NCBI GenBank assembly: GCA_013368325.1
Contig: JAACJK010000219.1
Span: forward strand, 310,001-374,000
Origin: Ephemerocybe angulata
Taxonomy: Eukaryota > Basidiomycota > Agaricomycetes > Agaricales > Psathyrellaceae
Reading direction: 5' to 3'
Length of the DNA: 64,000 bases
Shown here: positions 12,144 to 21,867 of the stretch, piece by piece
Layout of the letters: each line of letters starts with the position of its first letter
Position numbering within the stretch: the first letter of the stretch is position 1
The notes under the pieces: model-generated
The model's database searches: none
What the model was told of the DNA's origin: nothing
What the model saw: the letters and a program-made list of their open reading frames with translations, nothing else
Position numbers and translations under genes: made by a program

Positions 12144-12563
12144 ATGTCCTCGCACAGCATCGACGGCCTCATTTATCACTCCCACAACGGCACCGTCACA
12201 CCGTCGAGTAGCGCTGCGGACGTCCATTCCATTCACTCTGCCGCCGACACGCCTCTCGGAAATATTTGGGACACCGTCATAGACCCGATTTGCCTCATCG
12301 TGGGGTCGGGCGTCCCCGACTACTCGAGCATCGGGGCGGGGCGCCTGTATACGCACGGTCCGGCCGGCTTCACCCCCAACCCGGATGGACGTACGGATGG
12401 TGGCAGCCTCAGCCCCGGCGCTGTCTTGGTCGCCGTCCCTCCTGGCTCTACCAATGCCGATACCGCGCGCGAGGTTTCCGAGGAAATTTTTGCGCTTCTC
12501 GACCAGCACGGAGTCGACGACGCCATGGTCGAATGGCGTGAGGCCGTTATAACAATGTTCTAG
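12144..12563 (+). CDS. truncated paralogue of the PA-clan peptidase-like protein (N-terminal domain only)
   Basis: A 139-residue single-exon ORF. From LGNIWDTVIDP onwards it aligns by eye with the N-terminal domain of the gene at 14635-16311: SGVPDYSSIGAGRLYTHGPA, NPDGRTDGGSL, VPPGSTNADTA and HGVDDAMVEWRE all have counterparts. It stops right after VEWREAVITMF, where the longer paralogue goes on into the protease-like domain. Catalytic His, Asp and Ser are therefore all absent. It may be a stand-alone domain with a regulatory or decoy role, or simply a decaying copy; the open frame and the TATA box favour expression. Confidence 0.65.
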   Translation: MSSHSIDGLIYHSHNGTVTPSSSAADVHSIHSAADTPLGNIWDTVIDPICLIVGSGVPDYSSIGAGRLYTHGPAGFTPNPDGRTDGGSLSPGAVLVAVPPGSTNADTAREVSEEIFALLDQHGVDDAMVEWREAVITMF

Positions 12564-12936
12564 GGATGATCGATGAGGTCCATAGCTATACTGTCGGATT
12601 CTTCGCGGCTGCGAAAGTGGTCCTCGTTCAATCCTCATTGCGAGCCAGTCTAATTTCACCACCACCTCGGGACCGTGGTGGCTTAGAAACCCACCACCCA
12701 TTATCATCATCACCACATGGCCTACCTCTTCTCCGGCCTCCTGCAGTAGTTTGCCAGCAGTAGTCGGGACATGGTTGATGTATACCCGAGTGTCATATAG
12801 GTATCTCTCCTTCAATCTCACCGCTTCTGATTCCGCAGATTTTCCGTTAATACTTCGAACTTTCTTCGTTGATTACTAGTAATTGGCACCTCAGTACTTT
12901 AGTCTGTTCTCTCGAGTCTGGCTTCATCTTGTCATT

Positions 12937-13280
12937 CCTCACAGTACGTACTCGTAGACTCAGTCGGATGTACCTAGTATTCGTTGCCTAGCTATATCCA
13001 ATTTGTGTTATCCCGCCAAGCGAATAGACTCAGAACTGAGTTAGGAGGTGAGAGGGTAGAGCAGGCCCGCCATTGATCACCGAAGGAGTGGCACCCGCCC
13101 ACCGTCGTCCCTGGTCCATCCCTACCACTGCACTCCCCGCCCTCTCATCGCTGGCCTCACACCCCCCCTTCCTACCGTCCACCCACTCTCCCTCCTCCTC
13201 AATGGGTTTCTTCCCCAGCATACCGCCGTACCGCAATGGATGCGGCCCATCATCGCACCTCCCCTTCCACTGTCCTATCG
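12937..13280 (+). repeat. dispersed repeat, copy 1
   Basis: Starts with cgtagactcagtcggatgta, which has inverted partners (tatatccaa; ctgagt) in the next 90 bp, and continues into a C-rich stretch (ctggtccatccctaccact; ccgccgtaccgcaa) that ends near cactgtcctatcg. The same blocks in the same order occur at 20028-20543. No coding potential. Probably a non-autonomous element or a duplicated promoter block. Confidence 0.65.
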
Positions 13281-13499
13281 ACATGTTGTCGTCCTTCCCT
13301 TCCCTTGCCGTCCATCCTCCTCCTGCCGCCCCTCGCTCGCCACATCCCTCCACTACCATATCGTCGCCTCACACCCTGGGCCAGGCTTATCTTCGTCCCT
13401 GTCACCTTCCTCATCCTCCCTGCGCGCTAAACGGTGATGCCGTTGAAAGACGGCAGCAAACAGAGGATTCCGCGGCAGTCTGAGAAGGAGGATACAAAC

Positions 13500-13830
13500 A
13501 GGTATTAAAAACACGCACCGTGTCACAGGTAGACTTTCTGGTACTGGTATATCGTGCCAGGGTCAAGAACATTGCAAGGGTACAACCTTCAGTTTCACGC
13601 TCTATGAAACTATCAAACATAGGTACTTATCAAACAGGTATTCCTTACATGCGACAGGGATGTTCTTTTGCCAAAAACACGTAAGTTCTAGAGATCAACT
13701 GCCAATGCACAGTCAAGGCTCTTGAAGCTCAAGTCGCATGCAAACAGCAGCGTTCGCGTCACGCCGTCATACGCCTTCCTCGCCTTATTCTCCATATTCT
13801 CCAGCAAAGTCAGGTACAAAGTCGCGTTAT
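13500..13830 (-). pseudogene. relic of an HSPA12-like Hsp70 5' end
   Basis: From 13795 the minus strand reads MENKARKAYDGVTRTLLFAC, which parallels MEDTPRKEYDGATRRLLLAF at the start of the Hsp70 gene at 4815. The phosphate-1 motif DIGTTFSG is lost (DLSFKSL instead). Near 13510-13565 the plus strand (caccgtgtcacaggt...tttctgg) resembles the exon 2 region of the same gene near 4613-4650. The upstream flank also shares cgcgttat. No other Hsp70 exons remain. Confidence 0.6.
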
Positions 13831-14392
13831 GACAAGTTTATGAACACTCGAGTCTTGAGGGTATGAGGAGAGTTTTGGAACAAGTTGGGACGACCAGTTT
13901 ATTTAGCTGGCGTTGATTATCGCTGTACTTAGGGTGGGACACCCCGCTCTCTGAAGGTAGGGCTCGTTGGGGGCCCTGAACCTCGCAGCATCATACCCGC
14001 GCTCCCGCCCCTTGATGCATATCTTGATATCGTCCCAGCTGAGTTTCAGAACTCGGGCGAGAGGTTGACCACAACGAAGGGCATGTTCTCGACTGAGGGG
14101 ATCGTGTGCGCGTACGTCCGTCGTGAAGAGGTGAGCCATGGTGCGCTGGGGCAGGTAGTGCCGTACGTTGCGGAGAGGCGGAGCAAGCCTTAGAGAATTG
14201 GGAATCGTCGTTTGGGAGGGGGTGCTTCGAAGGAGCTGGCGTGTCGCAGTGGTGGTCCGAGTGGAAGCAAGTTTCGAGTGTGCTATGCTGAAATCTCGAG
14301 CTCCCAATGAATTCAACAAAGTAAATACTCGAAGGCAAAACAAACATCGAGAATGGCAGAAATTGAATAAATAAGGACTATGTTTACAACTA

Positions 14393-14634
14393 CTACATAG
14401 GCTTTCGGGATGCAATAATCTTCGATACACCCTCATATATCTCCTTGGTCTTCTTATCACTATCACAGCCTGTATTCTTATCAGGATGATAAATCTATGA
14501 TAGCCATTGATTAGTCTGAGCGATGGTGGACATGGGGCACAGAGGGAACGTACGGCCATCACTTTCCTCCAGGCTCTCAACTGTCCTTTAGAGTCGTTGG
14601 TATACTCCAGATCAGACGAACCTTGTCCTGGAGC
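14393..14634 (-). pseudogene. J-domain fragment in frame after the peptidase stop
   Basis: Directly after the TAA of the peptidase-like gene (14635-14637) the same frame continues as DLEYTNDSKGQLRAWRKVMA, a phase-0 intron (14495-14553, gtacgt...catag), then IYHPDKNTG and EIYEGVSKIIASRKPM with a TAG at 14393. YHPDKN is the HPD signature of DnaJ-type J domains, flanked by helix II- and helix III-like segments. Helix I is poor. There is no own start codon in view, so I treat it as a gene remnant; an alternative C-terminal exon of the peptidase gene is the other possibility. Confidence 0.5.
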
Positions 14635-16311
14635 TTACCAGGCCGTCCGAAAGAAGTCGGCGTGCGGGAACTTCTGCAGGACCTGATCCCGGAGCCACCA
14701 TCCGGGGGTGAGGTAAGTGACGTGGGAGCCGCCATTTCTGTCATTGACCACGGAGCCGCTGCGCAGCTGTCCGACGATGTGGCCTTGGTCACCGACCGCG
14801 TACCACACAATGGACCCCGAATCCCCTGGCTTGGCGAACGACTGGTTGTGTGAGTCGCCCGAGTTGTACACTGCGTACGCCATGGACCGGATCCCGTTCT
14901 TATGGAGGCACGCCTGGATTCCAGAGAAGCGTCCGATGGTGAGGTCGGTGGTACTGCCGCCCTTGGCGACGAACAGGCACTCGTTGCCCAGATTGTCGCG
15001 CGAGGGGAGCACTGCGAGTGTCGTCTGGCTGGCGAAGTCGGAGAGACGGATTTTTCCTTCGTCGGGGAATGCGAACGGCTTGTGAGGAGCATTCTGATTG
15101 AGGAGCTCCAGCTGGACCGTGTCAGAGCCTAAATGAATATAGACGCCACGTCAGATGCAAGAACTTAAAGAAACCTCGAAACGCACCAAGGAAGACATAA
15201 TTGCCTTTATAACCGGCAGAGCACTGGGCCTTGGAGGCCTCGAAGGCGGCCCAGTCAGCGGTGAATTCAGTGTTACCGCGGTCGATGTGGATGGCAGGGG
15301 CGTACACAACATGACCAATGTTTCGGTCAAACTGCCCGTCGCCCCACTGAGACCTGAGCTTGTCCCTGAAGGTGATGAGGTTCTTCAGATCGCTCTCAAG
15401 CCGTTCCTTCGTCTGCTCGTCCGCTCCGGGTCCCTGGAGGCCAGAGGCAGCACTGTCAGCGTTGGCCCTGGCCTTTTTAATGGCTGTTTCAACGTCATCA
15501 AGTCCCCGCTGGAAGCGACGCGACGAGCAGAGGTAGACATGGTCCTTGCTGTCCCCGTCGTTGAATTCGTAGTCGGTCTCGGTGTCAGTGCGGAGGACAT
15601 GGCAATTTGTCAGACCAAAGACTCGGTCCGTTGGACCGCGGGCGTCCTGGCCGACATGGAAGAACATGGACATCGTGCCAGCGCAGTCCATGCCCTCATT
15701 CGCAAGGGAAATTGGGAGGTCGTTAGTCAGGAATTGCGTAGGAAGGAAGAGGGCATCGTTGAGGGGGGAGTTTGGAGAAGAGGGGGGCTAGAGAGCTCCA
15801 TTAGAATCCCTTCTCTCCATTCAACCACGGTGTCGTCGTCGACACCCCTCGTACGAAGAAACGCAAGAAGCTTCCCGGTAACCTCGTGCGCGGCATCGGG
15901 AGAGGTAGAGCCGGGAGGGACGCAGATCCAGAGAGTGGGGGGGCCAAGGCTACCACCATCTGTGTGTCCGTCCGGGTTGGGTATATAGCCGGCAGGACCG
16001 TGCGTATAGAAACGGCACGTTTCAACGCTCGAATACTCGGGGACGCCCGCCTTCACGATGGCGCAAATTTGGTCAACAGCGCCGTCCTCCTCCCAGACCT
16101 TGGCGAGAGTGGTGCCGCCGGCGCCGTAAACAGATTTGACCACTGGCATGGCGCTAGGAGGCACGGTACGGTGGTTGGAGCAATAGAGGAGAGGAGGGCA
16201 ATCGTCTTCGCCGGCAATGCCGAGGTAGTGACTGGCGCGCTCGGACTCGCTGGGAGCGTGCGGCGACACGGTCGGCTTTTCTTCTGAGAAGAGGGTCGGA
16301 GGCAGATCCAT
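14635..16311 (-). CDS. PA-clan (trypsin-like) peptidase-like protein, with an apparent frameshift
   Basis: Member of an Agaricomycete family with an N-terminal domain (GVPEYSSVETCRFYTHGPAG, VPPGSTSPDAA, VVEWREGIL) and a C-terminal chymotrypsin-like domain. Candidate triad: His in GLTNCHVLR, Asp in FTADWAAF and Ser in KPGDSGSIVWY. A coiled-coil insert lies between His and Asp. Exons: 16311 to about 15187 and 15128-14635. Between ELSSPP and NDALFLPTQFLTNDLP the frame changes by one base within C runs near 15763-15787; one extra C would restore continuity, so this is a mutation or an assembly error. The start at 16311 is preferred over 16353 because of the TATA-like box at 16372-16380. Substrate unknown; no signal peptide seen, so probably intracellular. 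Confidence 0.7.
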
Positions 16312-16371
16312 TGCAGCGACGACGAGATGAAGAATGAGGCCTGAGGCCGGCACTACAGGGCCTATATGTAC

Positions 16372-16380
16372 ATATATAAA
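16372..16380 (-). promoter_or_regulatory. TATA box of the peptidase-like gene
   Basis: TTTATATATG-type box on the minus strand, about 65 bp before the ATG at 16311. It would place a transcription start near 16345, which excludes the upstream ATG at 16353. Confidence 0.45.
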
Positions 16381-17229
16381 GGGGTCAGCCGTAGGAGGCT
16401 GACCGGCAGTAAGTCAATCGCAGGATTTGGTCCAAGTCAGTCGAACACTAACCTCGATCCCGCCCGTTTGCGTTGGGCCTGCCAGCGGTAGGAGGTGTCT
16501 TCGCCGGAATTCTTCGCTGGGTAGCTGGGGCTGGATACCCTGCATCAGTCTCTCGCCGGAAGGGACTTAATAAAAAACGACTTGCCGGCATCGTAACGAT
16601 ATGGTACGGGCATATACGAGGTCGAGATGCAAGCGAGAATAGTCCCGGACGGAAGACTCCGTCAAGAACTACCCAAGCTCACGGGACGAGAGAAAAGGGG
16701 GTTGGTGGTGGTGGTGGTACAAGGGGTGATGGCTGATGCCGCGCGCGGCGGTCGGATTGTGAACAGTTCAAAGTCCGCCGCCCGCGCGTCACAGCCATCA
16801 ACCCCTGTCTATCTTCAACCACCCACCACAACATCGTACAACCCTGCGTTCTTGGAGTCTTCCGAGCGTGCAGGAGCGTACGAAGGGTATCCAATCCACC
16901 TCTAAAGTCTACTTATCCCTTTCCCTCTCATAAGACGCGGTACCAGGTGCCTACCGGCCCCCGTATTGTTCTGCCTCTCCTCGTACCTTTCGCCTGGACT
17001 CTTCGCGTAAGTGCTGAACTTTTAAGCCCCCTGAGTTAATTTTCTAACGAAGCTACGTACAGAAATTGCTGATCGGTCATCTCCAGCCCCATTCCCGACG
17101 CGTCGCACCTTCTCCGCTCCTTCTGCAGCCCGTTGACCTCCCTGACCACCCGCTCGCACCTCTCACGTGTAAGTGAGCTTTTCTTCACGATTGGAGACCC
17201 AAAAAATGACCTTGACCTATTGCTCTAGC
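16381..17229. other. intergenic region with 5' UTR introns of the next gene
   Basis: Two GT-AG introns probably lie in the 5' UTR of the downstream gene: one from gtaagtgctg near 17008 with a ctaac branch point and an end at tacgtacag, and one from gtaagtgagc near 17169 ending at ctctag just before the ATG at 17230. No other feature seen. Confidence 0.45.
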
Positions 17230-19935
17230 ATGTTTCGCTACGACAAAAAGCTTTACTACTCCCCAAACTTCGGCCCCGAGTACGACAACGCCCATCCTGT
17301 CCCGCCGCCGCCAGAGGTCAGCGATGCGAGCCCCACCAACCCCTTCTCGGCAGGAAAGACGTGGAATTCTGTCACTAGGCCGCACCGCTGGACCCGTGCG
17401 TATGCGTGGGCCGCCTTCATCCCCCTCAAACGCATCCAGACCTACCCCTTCAACCGCCTATGGCACACCCCAGCCCCCGTCACCGACCCGAACACCTGGA
17501 AGTTCAGCCTTCCAGAGTCTACTATCGAGACCTGGACTCGGCTGGACTGTGCGCTGAGCGCGATCGCCACCCGCCTCACGGCCGAGTACAAGGTCCCCGC
17601 CGTCTTTCCGTACACGCCCCGCGGTTGGGGTTATCACCAGCAGCACCACTCCAAGGCAATGGTTCGCGCGCTTGCTCGCAACAGCGCCGACTGGTTTATG
17701 GTGTGGGCGGGCCTCCTCGCGTACATCATCTCGTTTATTGAGCGATGCAGGAGCACAGAGCCCGACACCCTCACGCCGAACGAGAGCAGGAAGAAGCCTA
17801 TGCATTGGAAAGGGACCCTGCGGGAGATGGGCTACCCGCCCGTTTGGCTGGACGCGCTCGAGTCCCTGGCGAGGGATCGATGCGAGCGGTCCGGTATCTT
17901 CTTTTCCTTCCTCCACGCTGGGTTGGTCACGGTCGATGAGCCGACGCTGGACTTCTTCGTCAACTGCAACGTGCCCGTCTGGTACGAATGGGACTCGATG
18001 GCTTCATCCTGCAGGGACGCGGACAAGGACAAGTACCTGCCCCCCGTCCAGACTCGTGTTCATGCCCGTCTCGAAGACTACACCGACCTCGCTCGACCTC
18101 TCATCGCTGCGGGACCAACGGCTGCGCCCTCTGAACAACCCCCGCCAATCGAGGAGGTAGACGAGGACAGACGGCCGTGGACAGAGGCAGAGAAGGCGAG
18201 GCATGCAGAATGGGACAGGGAAGAAAAGAAGGCAAGGGAGGCGAGGAAGGCTTACATCGACAAGGTCTTCAAAGAGCTCCGTGCTCGCGACGACCAACTC
18301 AAAGCTATGGAGACCGATCTGCAAAAGGACGACCGCCTCCTCCGAGAGAAACGGCCCCCAACGACGAAGGCGACGGTATACATCTGGGAGCCCAGTGAAG
18401 ACGACGACTCGGTGCTCGTTCGCAAGACGGTTTCCAAGGGCAATCGCACAGAAAAGATCCAGGAGCATGGAGAGAAGCAGAGGTGTTTCTTCTCTAGTCT
18501 GCAGCAGTGGCACCTCTGTGAAGACCTCGCCTTTGGAGAAGGGCCTGAGGAGGAGTGGGATGACGACGGACCCCTGCACCCTGCTCCCAAGAGCGACTGC
18601 GCGACATATGAGGCGGCAGCGCCTGCCCCCGACGACAGCCTCCCCGCAGATACCCGTCCCCTGTCCCCCGACCACCTCGAGTTCGACTCCACCCAAGATG
18701 CACCTCCCCTGTACAGACTGGATGACCCAGCGGAGGTGGATAAGCAGACTGCGGCAGGTTCGGTCGCCGCAGATATCAACGAGCGACTCCAGACGTGGTT
18801 TGGCTACGTCCCTCTTCCTGGGATTGAACCGGATCCGGAGGTGGCTGAGGAGTTCGCGCATTTGGAGGAGAGGGACCTATGCAAGTTTATGCGCAACCTG
18901 GGTTGGGCTTTGAGCAAGCCTGGGGTGGCGGAGTTCCTCAAATCTCCGCAGGCCCCCGCCATCTGGAAGTTTTCGCGCATGTTCACCGACCTCAGCCACC
19001 CGGTCGATGCGTACGGACCGAGCTTCGACGTCGAACCTAACGGCATTTGTCCGTTCTCGCTCTCCACGAATGGTGCCAAGAAGCAAGTCTGGTCGTCCTC
19101 CGGAGAGCTTCCGACCGTCAAGGACCTTCACGGAATCACCCATCTCTCGGACCACCGAGCCTACCACATGGCCTTCGACTCACCTGTCGTTGCGTTGGCT
19201 GCATTGCGTATCGTCGACGAGGAGCGGGAGAAGGGGGCCGAGGAGATCGATGGCATAGACAGACTTGTATTCAGGTTGTACAGGCATGGGTGCCGTTTCT
19301 ACACCTTAATCCAGAGACATCGACTCGAAGCCCCTCCTCCTCTTCCGATGCCTTTTCTTTCAATCCCAGAGCGACCGAAAAAGTACAGGTTCGGCCCGGA
19401 GGACTACGAGGCATACCAAGAGATGCTCTCTACTCTCCTGAGTCTCCCTCGGATGCGAGCTGCGGGTATGCATGGCGGGTATGTCTGGCGCTTAAGCCAG
19501 GAGCACATCTCCGTCGTCGACATTCTCAAAGGCCCAGACTTGCCGACTGCCCAGGTCGTGGCACGCAACCCAGCCGAGGACGGGCTAGACGTCTGCAGCA
19601 ACCTTCTGACTGACCTCGACATCGACCTCATCATCGGGACTTACAAGGTGTCCGACGGGCCAAATTCGGACCCGATCATGAAGTCGTGGTGGCCTCATCC
19701 AAAGTATGAGGAGGAGAGGGGCGAGTTCTGCGGGATCTGGACGAACTTCCTGGAGGTCGGATTCGACAAGCGCCTGAAGGAAATCAAGAGTGGGAAGGCT
19801 CAGCCTCTCAGCGTGAAGGAATGGAAGGATCGCAAGGGGCCGAAGGAGGTGCGGTTGTGGGACAAGAGGCTGCGTGATCAGTCGAAGAAATTTCTTGATA
19901 ACTTGCTGCTGGAACGGGTTTCAAAGGCGAAGTAA
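17230..19935 (+). CDS. large single-exon protein of unknown function
   Basis: About 901 residues starting MFRYDKKLYYSPNFGPEYDN. The ATG at 17230 is chosen because an intron acceptor (ctctag) lies just before it; the frame stays open upstream only by chance. The layout resembles uncharacterised Agaricomycete proteins: an N-terminal block rich in Trp/Pro (RAYAWAAFIPLKR, ARNSADWFMVWAGLLAYI), a block ending FVNCNVPVWYEWD, a charged helical linker (EAEKARHAEWDREEKKAREA), a PRPLSPDHLEF linker, and a C-terminal block with WWPHPKYEEERGEFCGIWT. No catalytic signature, signal peptide or convincing membrane segment. High GC at third positions, unlike the surrounding repeats. Function unknown. Confidence 0.8.
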   Translation: MFRYDKKLYYSPNFGPEYDNAHPVPPPPEVSDASPTNPFSAGKTWNSVTRPHRWTRAYAWAAFIPLKRIQTYPFNRLWHTPAPVTDPNTWKFSLPESTIETWTRLDCALSAIATRLTAEYKVPAVFPYTPRGWGYHQQHHSKAMVRALARNSADWFMVWAGLLAYIISFIERCRSTEPDTLTPNESRKKPMHWKGTLREMGYPPVWLDALESLARDRCERSGIFFSFLHAGLVTVDEPTLDFFVNCNVPVWYEWDSMASSCRDADKDKYLPPVQTRVHARLEDYTDLARPLIAAGPTAAPSEQPPPIEEVDEDRRPWTEAEKARHAEWDREEKKAREARKAYIDKVFKELRARDDQLKAMETDLQKDDRLLREKRPPTTKATVYIWEPSEDDDSVLVRKTVSKGNRTEKIQEHGEKQRCFFSSLQQWHLCEDLAFGEGPEEEWDDDGPLHPAPKSDCATYEAAAPAPDDSLPADTRPLSPDHLEFDSTQDAPPLYRLDDPAEVDKQTAAGSVAADINERLQTWFGYVPLPGIEPDPEVAEEFAHLEERDLCKFMRNLGWALSKPGVAEFLKSPQAPAIWKFSRMFTDLSHPVDAYGPSFDVEPNGICPFSLSTNGAKKQVWSSSGELPTVKDLHGITHLSDHRAYHMAFDSPVVALAALRIVDEEREKGAEEIDGIDRLVFRLYRHGCRFYTLIQRHRLEAPPPLPMPFLSIPERPKKYRFGPEDYEAYQEMLSTLLSLPRMRAAGMHGGYVWRLSQEHISVVDILKGPDLPTAQVVARNPAEDGLDVCSNLLTDLDIDLIIGTYKVSDGPNSDPIMKSWWPHPKYEEERGEFCGIWTNFLEVGFDKRLKEIKSGKAQPLSVKEWKDRKGPKEVRLWDKRLRDQSKKFLDNLLLERVSKAK

Positions 19936-20027
19936 ATGTATCTTATACCACACAGTTTTTGTACGTTGGACTCATGTAATATTGTACTACTACTTTCTAC
20001 GGCCTATGTACTATACTCTTTCTTGTA

Positions 20028-20543
20028 CTCGTAGACTCAGTTGGATGTATCTAGCATTCGTTGTTCAGCTATATCCAACTCTGTTCTGAGTCTGTTCGCT
20101 CGGCTGGATGCCGGAGAGTTTGCACGCTCCCGACGGCCCCAGGAGAAAGCTATGCGGTGGAGGCGAGTCGCCATGGGTACCTAGAGATGAGCGCGACAGT
20201 CGGTCGGTTCACGGGGATATGAAGAATGTGAAGAATGGGGACAGCGGGACAGCTAAGGGAGGATTCAATAGACAACACAAAGGAGGATGCGAGAGGGTAG
20301 AGCAGACGAGTAGTTGGGCGCGGTTAGCAGTGGCCCCGCCATCGACGAGCACCCGCCACCGTCGTCCCTGGTCCATCCCTACCACTGCCCTCTCATCGCT
20401 GGCCTCACCCCCTCACCCCCTTCCTACCATCCACCCACTCTCCCTCCTCCTCCTCAACGATTTTCCTCCCCAGCATACCGCCGTCCCTCTGTACCGCAAT
20501 CGATGCGGCCCATCATCGCACCTTCCCGTTCACTGTCCTATCG
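20028..20543 (+). repeat. dispersed repeat, copy 2
   Basis: Same blocks as 12937-13280, with an extra stretch of about 190 bp (about 20100-20290) between the 5' and 3' blocks. The 5' block has inverted arms gactcag / ctgagtc and ttggat / atccaa. No coding potential. Confidence 0.65.
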
Positions 20544-21249
20544 CAGTGTTTACGTTGCCATTTCGCCATATATAAAGGTTTCTTAGTCTGCAACAGGGTT
20601 CCAGGCGACTTGGACTGCGGAAAGTAGAAGAATAGGTGGTGGGCCGGAAGAGCCATGGCCAGCGAAGGTCGCGAGTTCAATTCAAGTTGGCCGTCAACGA
20701 ACTTGCTTGTTCTGATGTTCAGCGACTCTTCATCCAACGACTAGCAAACCCCTAGGTTGACTCGCTTTTGGCTAACCCAGAGACCTATTCCGCCTCTCTT
20801 AGCATAACAATGGCACATAGCGGCCTTAAGACACAACTATTGGTTTTCTTAGGCCCTGCGCTGCCCATGAAACTGAAACGGGAACCGTTTACCCTTGGCG
20901 ATGGGTTTGAGGACCGCATTCCTGGACCTTACGCCTCTCCAAGCGGATACGGCAGGCGCCAAACCGACCTCAACTCATCATACACTGACGAACAGCGAGG
21001 AAGAGACGCAAAACGGACGCGACGTGGTGCGTGCAGTTCGTTATCACTGCCGCAACTCTCCTCGTAGTCTCAGAGACGAACGATTCAGCGATCGTGTAAG
21101 GGCATCCTGAAAGGAAGAAGATAAGTATTGAAGGAATAGATATGCCGCAATATGGTAAGATAATACTCGAACGATATCGTCGTGAACCCTGGCTCAATCT
21201 ATGATAGACGCTCAGAGAAAGCCGTACCGGCCCACATTGGGCCCACACC
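20544..21249. other. intergenic region
   Basis: No gene or convincing repeat seen; only short unsupported frames. Confidence 0.4.
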
Positions 21250-21362
21250 CTAGTCTCGTACCCACAGCCGAATCGGGCGTGTCTGCTCGGAGACTCCTCC
21301 ACTGACAGGACTAAACTCCAGGTAATTTCCCCTCAGATCCCACACCCTCGCGGTATCGTCAG
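21250..21362 (-). pseudogene. WD40 repeat remnant, second copy
   Basis: The minus strand reads DDTARVWDLRGNYLEFSP and runs to a stop at 21250. It matches the end of the fragment at 11300-11456, which differs by a one-base insertion that shifts its frame. At 21361 it joins abruptly to the coiled-coil family fragment. Confidence 0.55.
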
Positions 21363-21650
21363 GCCAGGTGTACGATCCCGACCAGATGGATAGCGCCTAC
21401 CCCGACCAACAGACCAAGATTTCGTACAGAAACCTATAGTATGCACTACCGATCTCGGGGTTAAGAAGCTGGTGGCAACCCGCTTGCGCGATGGCTCGCT
21501 GGCAAAGAACTATGAGCTTATTTTGAAACCCAAAGTGATCCTTCCCTCTGCTCTGGACGACGGCACCGTTCTGTAGTATAGTCTTTGTAGAGAAGTAATC
21601 TCTGTAATCAGTATATGACATCGTATTTGAAGCGTCCCAAAATGCGAACT
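21361..21650 (+). pseudogene. truncated copy of coiled-coil paralogue C (3' end)
   Basis: From aggccagg at 21361 the plus strand is almost identical to the minus strand of 28690-28420: YDPDQMDSAYPD, then after a one-base deletion VCTTDLGVKKLVATRL, LILKPKVILPSALDDGTVL and TAG. Similarity continues about 70 bp into the 3' flank (agtatatg; gaact). The deletion and a TAG in the original frame make it non-coding. The near identity implies a recent duplication. Confidence 0.8.
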
Positions 21651-21867
21651 TACACTTCAGCTCCGAAAGGTTCTTGCATAAGGGGTGGCATAGTCAATGC
21701 CACGGCTTGGCGTACTCGATTAGATGTGGATGGGCGCCTAAATGAAAATAGACCTTTGCCTTTGTCAAGGCCTTGAAGGCCACAATCACCGAGTCATGCC
21801 ACCATCTCGCCACTCGCGCCTACCTGTATAAGGTTCGCCCTCTCTGAAGGCCACCCCAGCATAGACC

